A DNA stretch of 13,503 bases from Larix sibirica. Taxonomy: Eukaryota > Streptophyta > Pinopsida > Pinales > Pinaceae. Numbering within the stretch: the stretch's first letter is position 1; each line of letters begins with the position of its first letter. The notes under the pieces are model-generated. The model was not told the origin of the DNA. It worked only from the letters and a program-made list of their open reading frames with translations, and did no database searches. Shown here in pieces: positions 1-7,780 of the stretch. Position numbers and translations under genes: made by a program. The DNA lies in contig NWUY0303930059.1 of assembly GCA_004151065.3 (NCBI GenBank), positions 1 to 13,503 of the forward strand, written 5' to 3'.

Positions 1-607
1 ATTCGCCGACACGATATTTGTAACACTGATATTTTCACTCTTATTAAATTCAGAATTCTTAGTTTCCCTTGCGAGCATTAAGGCATATTTATTCAAGGAA
101 ATCAATAGTGGTTTTTACCACTACTCAAGAGTGGTTTTTATCACTACGCCCTTGAGCATAAATCACATAATTTTCATAACAATCTAAGTTGCATATGTCC
201 TTAATTTGTATCATATTTTATTTTGCAAATATACGATCTTAGTGTAAGTTATCTTGTTAATGCTGCTTATTTATGTTGTATTATCTTATTGAAGAATTGT
301 CTTTTCATTTAATCCAAGTGGTTAATGCTTAAAGGTTTCTTTTATTTTCATCATTGGGTTTATTTGAAGTTCAAAGTGCTTAGCTCTTATTGCATATTAT
401 TATTGTTGCACTAACTCTCATGCTCGATCAATTAGTCATTTTCTTTTAATTAGGGAAGCCTCCCTTGGATTCGTTTGAGAGTTGGCCTAAACAAAGAAGT
501 TGAGTGTTGAGGTGACCCGTGACAGTGACACCCAACTTGAGCTTGCCTCCAAAGTTGCACCAGTGAGTTAAGACTTTTCTCACTTAGGTGCAAATTAGGC
601 GGTAACA
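1..607. other. Non-coding AT-rich flank, possible LTR fragment
   Basis: No exon or open frame is recognisable here. TGTAACACT at 19-27 is the same nonamer that opens the LTR-like sequences at 4887 and 12820, and TATTAAATTCAGAATTCTTA downstream resembles AAATTCAGAATTTTA in the 12820 copy. The stretch could therefore be a diverged member of that family. A possible right end is GGCGGTAACA near 607, but no flanking target-site duplication was found. If the CLC gene continues to the left, this lies in one of its introns. The LTR reading is weak inference. Confidence 0.3.
106..145. repeat. Two tandem hairpins, 23-bp period
   Basis: At 106-123 a 7-bp stem, TAGTGGT/ACCACTA, encloses a TTTT loop. At 130-145 a near copy, AGTGGTTTTTATCACT, folds the same way with one G-T wobble. 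The two copies are in direct orientation 23 bp apart. They look like a local duplication of a small palindrome. No function is apparent. Confidence 0.6.
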
Positions 608-860
608 AGACTCACAAAAGCAATAGCAATCCACTTAAACAATCTGAAAAAAAATATTTTCAGCCTTCAACTCCAACAAATGCTGTATCATGGTCCCAAA
701 AGAATAGACACCATAGTTGAAATAAATATCTAAGATTCATTCTTCCTACCCTAAAAAGCTGCAACGGCAGTGAATATCTTTTGCAGGGACTCTAATCTGA
801 AATCAAAATGTAATGAGACAGGTGCAAATTTGGAAATAAAGGAAAAAACATCTATCCTAC

Positions 861-935
861 CAAAAATGTTAGAAGGCTTTGTGCACTGTATTCATGAATT
901 GTTTTTGCACTGAATAAGTTGCGAATGGCATCATC
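861..935 (-). CDS. CLC-d: CLC-d chloride channel, internal exon (last one seen)
   Basis: This 75-nt exon (25 codons, phase 0 at both ends) encodes DDAIRNLFSAKT followed by EYSAQSLLTFL. That closely matches the plant CLC-d segment DDAIRNLFSAKT(M/I)...FSAQSLLTFL, which leads into the helix preceding the GTAVPAGQFVPG anion-path motif. The acceptor is TTTGCTGCAG/GATGAT and the donor is TTTTTG/GTAGGA. The next expected exon, with the GTAVPAG motif, could not be found between 1 and 860. It either lies beyond the window or the gene is broken here. CLC-d proteins are anion channels or antiporters of the trans-Golgi network (family knowledge). Confidence 0.92.
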
Positions 936-1067
936 CTGCAGCAAAGAACAAATACCATGAGGATGTATGCATTTTATGAAGATAAACATATCAAAGTGGT
1001 TTTATTTGTTGTACCATAAAGAGGACAATTTCTAATTCATAAAAAGCATTGCCATCAAAGTACTAAC

Positions 1068-1127
1068 CTGTGTATTAAAGAAAATGGTTGCAAGGTCATT
1101 ATACTCTCCATCTTTGGAGCAATGAAA
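1068..1127 (-). CDS. CLC-d: CLC-d chloride channel, internal exon
   Basis: This 60-nt exon (20 codons, phase 0) encodes FHCSKDG followed by EYNDLATIFFNTQ, matching the CLC-d loop EYNDLATIFFNTQ that precedes DDAIRNLF. The acceptor is TTTATGCAG/TTTCAT and the donor is ACACAG/GTTAGT. The intron to the next exon (936-1067) is only 132 bp. The intron on the upstream side (1128-2593) is 1466 bp and contains a retroelement. The exon has no stop or frameshift. Confidence 0.93.
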
Positions 1128-1517
1128 CTGCATAAAGAAGGGAGCATTGTCATTAATTAAATCAATTAAGGTTGTCACCTATTTTGATCAGAAAAGGTGC
1201 AACATTAAATTACAGCAAGACTTTTAAATTTAGACATTATTTAATGTGCATATTAGCCAAGGTTACATAAAGAGACATACCACAGTAGGATTTGATCCCC
1301 ACACATGCACAACCACAACCACAAGGAAACTAGCAACAAGGTGAAAGGGTGAAAGATACCTACTAACAAGCAAACATAATGTGATATCAGCACCACAGAA
1401 GGAGAGTACTAACAACTTCACTGAGGGACATGAACCTCAATGCCTGCTTCCAGATTGGTAAAGCTTCAGGCCCATATTTCATAGTTGTACTCTTTGAAAA
1501 CTAAAATCCTTTTACAA

Positions 1518-1709
1518 TATGCTCATAGACACTAAGAAAACTTAATATGAGCACACAGTGAAGGAATGAAAGAGAGGGAGACTTGATCCTTGAAAGTTTA
1601 TGTATTTGCATAATAGTATATGCTCATAGACACTAAGAAAACTTAATATGAGCACACAGTGAAGAAATGAAAGAGAAGGAGACTTGATCCTTGAAAGTTT
1701 ATGTATTTG
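1518..1709. repeat. Tandem duplication, 91-bp unit, 101-bp period
   Basis: The segment 1518-1608 is repeated at 1619-1709 with only two differences (G/A at two positions in the GAAGGAATGAAAGAGAGGGAG stretch). The copies are separated by 10 bp. Each contains CTCATAGACACTAAG and GACTTGATCCTTGAAAG. The second copy runs directly into the LINE-derived sequence. At about 98 percent identity this duplication is much younger than the LINE decay. Confidence 0.95.
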
Positions 1710-1719
1710 TATTTGTTAT

Positions 1720-2358
1720 AAAGCTTTCCCCACTCTGTTTGTATTCAGTATTTGGGAAGCACAAAATAAAGCGGTATTTCAGAATATATGGATCCCACCG
1801 GACATAACTGCGGCACTGCTCATGCAGAAAATGAAGGAACGTCGTTCAGCCCCTAAAGAATTCAAACAGAGGAAGACTATACATCCGTTCATAAACAGGA
1901 GCTTCCCCTGAGCGTACTTCGATGGAGCCAGTCAAGGTGAGCCACCACTTGGTGGTGCAGGAGGTGTAATATTTCTATCAGATTCGGTCAAACTCAGCAT
2001 CAAGTATGCTCCAGGGTAAGCTTTGAATAGTAGAGCGGAGCTCACGGCTCTTTGGGCAGTCCTCAGGGTAGCCTTGCACAAACAGGTTTCAAGCTTACAA
2101 TTGTTTGGGGATTCAAAAACAGTTATAGATTGGGCCAATGGCAGAATTCAGATTAATGCAACACATCTTCAATATGTTTTGGCTGCAATTCGAAGTCTGA
2201 TTCCTTCTTTTGAACTTCTCTCCTTTTCTCACATATATAGACAGTTAAATATGGAAGCAGATTCACTGTCCAAGATGGCCCTTGCTTTGCAACCAGGCGT
2301 CATAGAGGTGGCAGAGCACATAAACGGGCAAATAGTAGATCAATACATGATGTTTTAA
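1720..2358 (+). pseudogene. LINE (non-LTR retrotransposon) RNase H domain, 3' fragment
   Basis: One reading frame carries the end of a plant LINE ORF2: a linker (IWEAQNKAVFQ, resembling the IWxARNxAIF stretch that follows the reverse transcriptase), then an RVT_3-type RNase H domain. All four expected acidic residues are visible: D in YFDGASQG (1921), E in NSRAEL (2038), D in LFGDSKTVIDW (2110) and D in NMEADSLSK (2260). The frame has two stops inside the domain region, TGA at 1909-1911 (where many relatives have W) and TAA at 2017-2019. The reverse transcriptase and everything upstream are missing, which is the usual 5' truncation of LINEs. The natural stop is at 2356-2358. It is not functional as it stands, and it lies antisense inside a CLC-d intron. 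Confidence 0.88.
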
Positions 2359-2593
2359 AAGATTTGCAAGGCCTTGGATGATAGGCATTCTTCTGAAATG
2401 AACAGATTAGAGGAATATAAGATGTATCTTTTTGTGAACAATAGCCTACATGGCAAAGGAATGTAATGAAGCCTCATAGGCGATGCACAACTGATGTAAG
2501 CTCGTTATGGGCAGTTCAAGTTTATTCTATATGAATAAAATGATGACAAATGACATCATAATGTGAAAATAAAGAACAGATTAATAATCTTAC

Positions 2594-2743
2594 ATTGACA
2601 TAATTTCCATAGGTTCCTGAAGGTCGAGGACATTCGATATCAGGGTACTCTTTTTGATCCGGACAAGGAGTGCATTTTCTTAACAATGGCAATCCAAATG
2701 AAAGGACTGATGTTATTAAAGACACCAGGCATACTTCAATAAT
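2594..2743 (-). CDS. CLC-d: CLC-d chloride channel, internal exon
   Basis: This 150-nt exon (50 codons, phase 0) starts IIEVCLVSLITSVLSFGL and runs through PLLRKCTPCPD to IECPRPSGTYGNYVN. It matches the CLC-d region with the membrane helix ending FGLPLLRKC and the cysteine-containing lumenal loop (CxPCP...ECPRPxGxYGNYVN). The acceptor is TTATTGCAG/ATTATT and the donor is GTCAAT/GTAAGA. The two CPC-type cysteines and the later C are kept, as in intact CLC-d proteins. The frame is open throughout. Confidence 0.95.
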
Positions 2744-2895
2744 CTGCAATAACAGTGTAAAGCGCTTATTACTTCATCTTAAATTTAGATACAAAAAATA
2801 ATGGAGAATTTTCTCTATGGAAAAAGAAAAGATCCATAGAATGCATTGGTTAAAATATGGAAGAGAAACAAAGATCACCCAAGGCTTTAACATGC
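2744..2895 (-). other. GC-AG intron in CLC-d
   Basis: The exon before this 152-bp intron ends GTTAAG and the intron starts GCATGT, so the donor dinucleotide is GC rather than GT. The acceptor is a normal TTGCAG. Splicing at GC keeps the frame and joins NRVK to IIEV exactly as in other CLC-d proteins. The nearest GT, 4 nt downstream, would shift the frame. The rest of the donor (AAG/GCATGT) is otherwise a good 5' splice site, which fits the GC-AG class that makes up a small share of plant introns. Confidence 0.88.
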
Positions 2896-2975
2896 CTTAA
2901 CTCGGTTTCCCCTCTTATGTAACACATTTCGACGCCACGAAGATATGTAAAGAGTTAACTGATTAAAAAGGGCAC
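2896..2975 (-). CDS. CLC-d: CLC-d chloride channel, internal exon
   Basis: This 80-nt exon takes up a codon split after its first base (G/GT) and ends in phase 0. It encodes ALFNQLTLYISSWRR, then NVLHKRGNRVK. This is the cytosolic-loop sequence that follows IGVIGGLLG in CLC-d (ALFNQLTLYxxxWRRNxLHKxGNRVK). The acceptor is TTTGGCAG/GTGCCC. The downstream donor is the GC type described for the following intron. No disabling change is present. This exon was found by similarity and splice sites, because its open frame is short. Confidence 0.93.
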
Positions 2976-3264
2976 CTGCCAAACAACATAAAATACTATC
3001 AGAAGTTAAATTCCCATAAACATAGGGATTAAAGTGGGGGGCACTAACTGTACAGTGTCACATTATTACACATTATTATACCATCATCACCAGGATTCCA
3101 ACCATCTGAACATGTCATCTATACCATCCATTGAGAAAACAACAACAGTTCCACATATATGAATGCTAAAAGCAAATTGAAAATAAACTTTCCAAAATCA
3201 GATGCCTGTATGATCTAGAATAGGAAAATTCAAAATAGAGAGGAATTCACGTCAGATTCAATAC

Positions 3265-3335
3265 CAAGAAGTCCTCCAATAACCCCAATAATGGCCATCG
3301 GCAACAACTCTTGGAATGAATAATCCTCTTGCCCA
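3265..3335 (-). CDS. CLC-d: CLC-d chloride channel, internal exon
   Basis: This 71-nt exon completes a GG/T glycine codon and then encodes GQEDYSFQELLPMAIIGVI followed by GGLL and the first base of a split G codon. It matches the CLC-d sequence GQxDYxFxELLPMAxIGVIGGLLG, the start of a membrane helix. The acceptor is AATTTCAG/TGGGCA and the donor is CTTG/GTATTG. The flanking introns are 199 bp (3336-3534) and 289 bp (2976-3264). It was found by reading across the gap between its neighbours. Confidence 0.94.
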
Positions 3336-3534
3336 CTGAAATTAAAAATAAGGTTTTCAAAGTTACAAAATATAATGAAGAATAATCTAACCAAGAAATA
3401 GACGACACTGGACTACCAAACAAAAGGAAAAGAATGAGAATGGTGTTATTGAGAGAGAGGGAGAGATGCTAAATTAGCAAACAATCAGAGAATATAATGT
3501 GCTTTCACTTTGAGAAGTGGTTAAAAATACTAAC

Positions 3535-3675
3535 CCAGATATGTCCCAAATAATAAAGCCTCCAGAGCTAAAATGACCACAATTTCCATGGTTGCACCAT
3601 CCCATTGAAGAACGAACAACAACTGCCACAATAGCTGATGTGAAAAAAACACGCCACATAAGCTGACTTCGCCAC
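3535..3675 (-). CDS. CLC-d: CLC-d chloride channel, internal exon (first one seen)
   Basis: This 141-nt exon completes a TG/G tryptophan codon and encodes WRSQLMWRVFFTSAIVAVVV, then RSSMGWC, a NHGNCGHF loop and GGFIIWDIS. The hydrophobic stretch is a CLC membrane helix, and the sequence is specific to CLC-d rather than CLC-a/b/c. The acceptor is AACTGTTGAAG/GTGGCG, with a rather weak pyrimidine tract, and the donor is TCTGG/GTTAGT. In the family the preceding exon encodes ...FALEEVTSW. It is not found anywhere upstream on the minus strand (3676-13503), so the upstream intron is longer than 9.8 kb or the gene is truncated. Confidence 0.94.
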
Positions 3676-4765
3676 CTTCAACAGTTCATAACACAAAATT
3701 AGCAGACCAAATTGTTCAGAAGTTTTACCAGAGATTCAAATAAAACACTCTAATAACGTTGACTATTCTAATTTCTAATAAGATTAACATCATAAAATAT
3801 AGTGGAGAAGCCAAACCTTAAGCATTGAAGAGAACATAATCTTTTAGTGGTTCTAACTTCTAACAGTGTAATCAAATCTGTAAAATTAATACAGTGTAAT
3901 CAAATCTGTATAATTAGCAATGCTGAACAAGAAAGCAGTGGTGTCCAACATGGACCTCCCATAATATTTTTAGGAAATACAAACATGATCTAATTTAATT
4001 AAAATATTAATGTCCACTAGTGGCCAATGTTGTCCAATGACACTGTAAAGAGTATAAAGTCTAAAGCTGAAGGAAACATCAGGAATGCTAAAGCATTTCC
4101 AAGAGAATTGCAAGAGAACAAAATAAAAGGAAAGACACAGTTAAACACTAGGAAGCCTAAAAGAACAAAATGGGCAAGGGCCAGAGGGGCACCAAGGAAA
4201 AAACCCTGAACCAAATGTTTGTATTAGATTGTACCTCGGATAGTCTTTTACAGCCTAGGCACACATGTGGCAGTCAGTGCACTTGTGAACAGATCTGGGC
4301 GCTTCGGTTAAAGCAGTTTGAACTGGGCAGTGAGGATGCACTTTCTCTCTTCTAGATTCGGCAGAATGGTGCATTAGATTATGTAGGAGCTATTGCTCTT
4401 CTATTTCCAGCAATCTATCAACTGTTTGCCTCAGCAGTTTGTATGTGTTAGTTCAGATTTATTCTAGCAGTTTTCTAATTTTGACTTAAGTCTAAGTTCA
4501 ATCAGGTAAGGCACATGCAGTTCAGTTGAGGGTGCAGAACTCTAGGAGGATGAATGCTTGCATACCTCAGATTATCTCCAGTAGAGGTGCACTTTACTCT
4601 AGCTTGTATATACATGCAAGGAAGGGGCACTGGAACTAGGAGTCAAGACCTTCAGATGAGGCACTGTTGTGCATGTGTCCAGATTCATTGTACCTTCTAG
4701 TCTATAAAGGACAAGGCAGGGGCAAAGGTTTAATTCATTCAGTTCAGCTGCGAGCAGTGTATCAG
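3676..4765. other. Non-coding; possible LTR remnant with TATA-like box
   Basis: No CLC exon was found in this 1.1-kb stretch. From about 4210 to 4765 the sequence resembles the U3/R part of a plant LTR: a TCTATAAAGG motif at 4701-4710, a GGCAGGGGCAAAGG stretch and CTGCGAGCAGTG just before the GTTTCC module at 4766, which may interrupt it. No LTR ends were identified, so this is inference from composition only. The lysine/arginine-rich 60-codon frame at 4027-4209 has no recognisable relatives and is not called as a gene. Confidence 0.3.
3863..3916. repeat. 26-bp tandem repeat, two copies
   Basis: ACAGTGTAATCAAATCTGTA plus AAATTA at 3863-3888 is repeated at 3891-3916 with one change (A to T), period 28. 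It is a small local duplication, probably intronic, with no evident role. Confidence 0.9.
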
Positions 4766-4895
4766 TTTCCCTTTTGAGTTTCCTTCAAATGGGGACGTCA
4801 GGGGGACGTTTCCAATGGAGTTTCCAAGTTTCCGAAATGTGCGGGGGCGTGGAAGCGTGTTTCCTACCCTTGGGAACGCGCACCTATGTAACACT
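4766..4895. repeat. GTTTCC/GGGGACG module, copy 1
   Basis: This 130-bp segment starts TTTCCCTTTTGAGTTTCC and ends TATGTAACACT. It recurs at 12689-12828 in the same orientation with 8 substitutions and one 10-bp insertion, about 93 percent identity by eye. Internally it is built from GTTTCC, GGGGACG and GGGGGCGTGG words. An open frame crosses both copies, but the words are low in complexity and the frame is not credible as a protein. Homology beyond TGTAACACT drops sharply. Confidence 0.85.
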
Positions 4896-5700
4896 GAGAA
4901 ATACATTGAGCTATTCAACTAAAAATGCACAACAGAAACACACATTCATCACACACATTTGACACAGTACCTTTTGGGCAATACCCCTGGAAAAACCAAT
5001 CAATGAAAAAAAAAAAAATTCTGCCCACAAAGAATTCTCTGTAAAAATTACAGCATTAAATACATGAATAAATGCACCTCGTTTTTTGTGCCCAACTCAG
5101 AAAAATGTGCCCAAAATTTGTTGTATGGCTTGTACAGCCTCCGTACAGCTCTGTACGGCCTATACGGACTAACAGAAGTTAAATATCAGCTGCCTCAATT
5201 TCAAGGCCTCCCACACATGCTGAACAATACTGAATTTCGCAGGATTTGTGCATTATACAGTCTGCTCATTGAATGTTGTACGGCCTGCTCATATCCCTGT
5301 TGTACGGTCCTCGAAATCAGCATTGTATATTCCTCAATTTTTGTGCCCAAATCTGTTGTAGGATATTCTTGGGATTTATGCCCTCCTTCCTAGGGATTTG
5401 TGCCCCTCCTTGCAGCAATCTCTCTTTCACTTCTTCTCTTCAGCTCTTCAAAATTCTTTCATTGAACGTGTCTCTCCACTCTCCTTAGGTATCTTTTATA
5501 ATTTCATTAATGACTCTTCAGCTACCTCCATATCTCAACAATCAAGATTAGATCTTGGCCTCACAAGATCAACAGGCGTGACTTAATCTCTTATTGAGAT
5601 GACTTAAATCACTTAAGTCACTCAAACTTTATGGAAGTCACTTAAGGCATTAAATATAAAAGTCACTTTATAAAGTGTTCACCTAGAGAGTATCTTTTTG
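4887..5700 (+). mobile_element. LTR-like sequence, copy 1
   Basis: The sequence starts TGTAACACT and runs through an AT-rich part and a poly-A run (about 5006-5018). It continues with repeated TTTGTGCCCAA and TGTACGGCC words (5080-5410), then a pyrimidine-rich part and TCTTTTATAATTTCATTAATG near 5490. The last section matches 13298-13440 word for word in several places: GTGTCT(C/T)TC, CTCTCCTT, TTTTATAA, AGATTA(G/A)ATCTT, GCCTCAC and GTGACTTAAT. This shows two diverged copies of one family in the same orientation. TG at the start and the layout suggest an LTR. Its 3' end is not defined. Confidence 0.5.
5586..5677. repeat. Cluster of three short palindromes
   Basis: There are three perfect dyads within 92 bp. 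ATCTC/GAGAT has a 5-nt spacer (5586-5600). GACTTAA/TTAAGTC has a 5-nt spacer (5601-5619). CACTTTATAAAGTG is a continuous 14-bp palindrome (5664-5677). The words CACTTAA and GACTTAA recur between them. The cluster sits at the distal part of the LTR-like copy. Confidence 0.65.
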
Positions 5701-6154
5701 GACCACTTCTACATGTTAGACACATAACCTATGTAGAAGTACCTGTCCAAGCTACAAAAACTAACAAGCTCAATAGACTTGGGAATTTCAGATGTAAAAG
5801 ACAAGTGGGTAATCACCTCTAAACAGTATGGTAGTCCCAACTCTCCTACACTTTGAGATTGTTTGCATGATTATTCACCTTTCAAGGCTTACCCTCCCAG
5901 GAATGATTGTCCCAAACAGGTTTCACTAATGCTTAATGCTCTCATTATGGAAAATTAGAACTTGCTTTACACATTTTGAGGGGCTGTAACTATGCTTGAG
6001 AATGTTGAGACTTGATGTGGAATACTTGATGTAATTTGTTCTTTAGAAGGATTTACTGGGAATCTTCCCTACTAAGTGATGTTTACACTTTACTCCATTG
6101 ACCCTTCGCAATTTAGAGGTACTTGGCATAATATCAAAGTTCTGTAATTGTATG
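5701..6154. other. Spacer with nothing recognised
   Basis: This stretch shows no CLC exon, no open frame of note and no repeat shared with the rest of the window. It ends exactly where the gypsy LTR begins. It may be older intronic sequence or the unassigned end of the LTR-like copy to its left. Confidence 0.4.
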
Positions 6155-6925
6155 TGTGATGTCCCCTTCCATTTGATGTTGCCTACAGGGATGATTGAGT
6201 AGCCTATTAGGCTCCAATAGGCTATAGTCACCATATATGGGAGTTGTTTGTTGCCACTTAGCTAGAAAAAGGTGTTTTGCTTACGAAACAGGTATTGGAT
6301 GACCCATGGTATTGTCCATGGTATTGGGCTCAAAAAGAAGATAAAAGAGGAGGCACTCATCCATTGTGGATATGTCGATTTGATATTGAGTTCTTATGAC
6401 CGTCTAGGGGTTTGTCCAGAGTTTTCATTAGGGTTTGGCAAAACCCTTCCACCCATTGTGGTTTAGTTTCGGTGGTGAGATATTCACCCTAGCTGGAAAA
6501 GGAGGATCCATCCAGGGTCTTTACTTGAGCTTCATCTTTTGGTTCGCCATCATTTTGGAGAGGGTTTGGAGGTCAGGAGTTAACCCTTCAGTAGTATTGG
6601 AGGAGGAAGCTACATATATTGAGAAGACCGCGGCATCATTTCCATCATTTCCAGGTTTTGATTGGTCTATAGTGTTTCTTGCAGTGTCGTAGCTGCCTCA
6701 GCAGCCATTAGATATTTGTATTGTTGCCATCTACTGTTCATAATAAAATGCCAACTTTGACTCTCTTATTTCATGTGTATTTGGAATGAATGCAATATGT
6801 TTGATGAAATGCCTTTGATGATATACGCAATTGTTTGTGAAAGAGGTACATGGAAACTGTTTGACAAAATTACAGAACCAAAAAAAAATTAGAATTGTGC
6901 CTAGAGTTGCATTGGGGATATTACA
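6155..6925 (+). mobile_element. Gypsy 5' LTR (771 bp)
   Basis: The left end TGTGATGTCCCC and right end GGGGATATTACA are imperfect inverted repeats (10 of 12 positions) with the usual TG...CA. The primer-binding site follows one base after the right end. Inside are a poly(A) signal AATAAA at 6742-6747 and a 12-bp tandem repeat CCATGGTATTGT/G at 6304-6327. The left end is set by the inverted-repeat match, because no partner LTR is present to confirm it. Confidence 0.75.
6742..6747 (+). terminator. Putative poly(A) signal in the LTR
   Basis: AATAAA lies about 180 bp before the LTR right end, a plausible place for the R/U5 polyadenylation signal of this element. Position only; not otherwise supported. 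Confidence 0.4.
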
Positions 6926-6926
6926 G

Positions 6927-6938
6927 TGGTATCAGAGC
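6927..6938 (+). other. Primer-binding site for initiator tRNA-Met
   Basis: TGGTATCAGAGC is complementary to the 3' end of plant initiator tRNA-Met and is the standard PBS of plant gypsy and copia elements. It begins one base (G) after the LTR end ATTACA. This fixes the orientation of the element as plus strand and the LTR boundary at 6925. Confidence 0.92.
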
Positions 6939-7049
6939 TAGTTTTCCTGCCAGCCTGAGGAGAACTCAATTAGAATTTTCCATGTGAGCTATTAACTATT
7001 CGTATTGTGGAATAACTGCTACTTGGGCCAAGTGTTTGTGATTTTTGAG

Positions 7050-7780
7050 GAGGACAATTTCCTTAGGGAGATCAAACCAAATCTTGAGGGATCGAATTAC
7101 ATGGTGGAGGACAGATCTTTTAAGAAACCAATTTCATTTCGTAAAGGAGAATTGAGGGGCCAACCCTTACTTGTGAAAATCGAATTCTACTTGGAAACCA
7201 AATAGTTGGGAAAGGACGTGTTCCAATTCATGAAGGGCGGAATCAATGGGAGAAGGCCAAATCCTTTAGGGTCAAGTTTACAGTGAGAAAGGTCGACTCT
7301 CTTGAGGGTCGAATCTATGTGCCTGGACGGCCAACTCCATTCCAGGGCCATTCATGCTAAATCCGAATCAATTGTGAGTAGTAGTTTTTTACGGGATGTG
7401 AATTCTGTGGAGGACGGATTTTATTTGTGGGAGCCGAAATCCAGTAATGGAGGGCCGAATCCACTGGTTAGAGGTCGCGATTCTTGAGGGAGGAAACCCT
7501 TGGGAGAGGCTGTGAGCCTAGAGGAGGTGAACGTAAATTAGAAGTGGAGACTGAGTGCATTTTGGGCATGATTTGCATGAGGAGAGGGCGAGGTGGTAGC
7601 TGTAGAGTGATGGACGATTTGTGGAGTTTGTGCTAAGGGCCGAATCTTGTTGTTGACCCTCGAGCTTAGAAGCGTGCATGGCACTATGTGAGAAGTGGTC
7701 GAGAGTTGAGAAAGGTCATAAGGGCCAATGGAACGTGATACTTGGACATTGGTTGGAGGATTTGTAAGAGGGGTCGACCC
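7050..7780 (+). repeat. Degenerate GGGYCGAATC repeat array in gypsy leader
   Basis: The word GAGGGYCGAATC and variants recur roughly every 25-35 bp: GAGGGATCGAATTAC, GAAGGGCGGAATCAATGG, GAAGGCCAAATCC, GAGGGTCGAATCTATG, GAGCCGAAATCC, GAGGGCCGAATCCACTGG and AGGGCCGAATCTTG. Intervening bases are G-rich and variable. Open frames here are short and disagree with one another, so the array looks non-coding. It lies between PBS and the first ORF, where gypsy elements have their untranslated leader. Confidence 0.6.

Larger units (their letters stand above)
1128..2593 (-). other. 1466-bp CLC-d intron with LINE remnant
   Basis: This intron has a GTAAGA donor at its high-coordinate end (2593) and an ATGCAG acceptor at 1128. 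It is far longer than the neighbouring introns (132-289 bp). The extra length is explained by a 101-bp-period duplication (1518-1709) and a LINE 3' fragment (about 1720 to 2540) lying antisense to the gene. The stretch 1128-1517 shows no coding signal or repeat that I can name. The LINE's 3' untranslated part ends about 50 bp from the splice donor, near an AATAAA motif. Confidence 0.85.

Noticed and set aside
661-800. Possible next CLC-d exon on the minus strand (a YSFGT-like reading and a TTTCAG acceptor)
   Set aside because: Only SFGT resembles the expected TFGT. The frames hit stops and the PAGQFVPG motif is absent.
3447-3470. GAGAGAGAGGGAGAG tract as a regulatory GA element
   Set aside because: A short purine run within an intron; too common to interpret.
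4027-4209. Lysine/arginine-rich 60-codon plus-strand frame
   Set aside because: No recognisable family or context, and the same stretch is open on the other strand. The length is expected by chance.
4774-4962. Open frame across the GTTTCC module, also present at 12707-12979
   Set aside because: The shared protein stretch comes from a low-complexity repeat. The frames diverge at once after the module and no domain is visible.
4887-6925. One 2-kb LTR from TGTAACACT to ATATTACA
   Set aside because: TGTGATGTCCCC at 6155 is a much better inverted match to GGGGATATTACA. The 4887 sequence is shared with the 12820 copy, which has no PBS nearby in the window.
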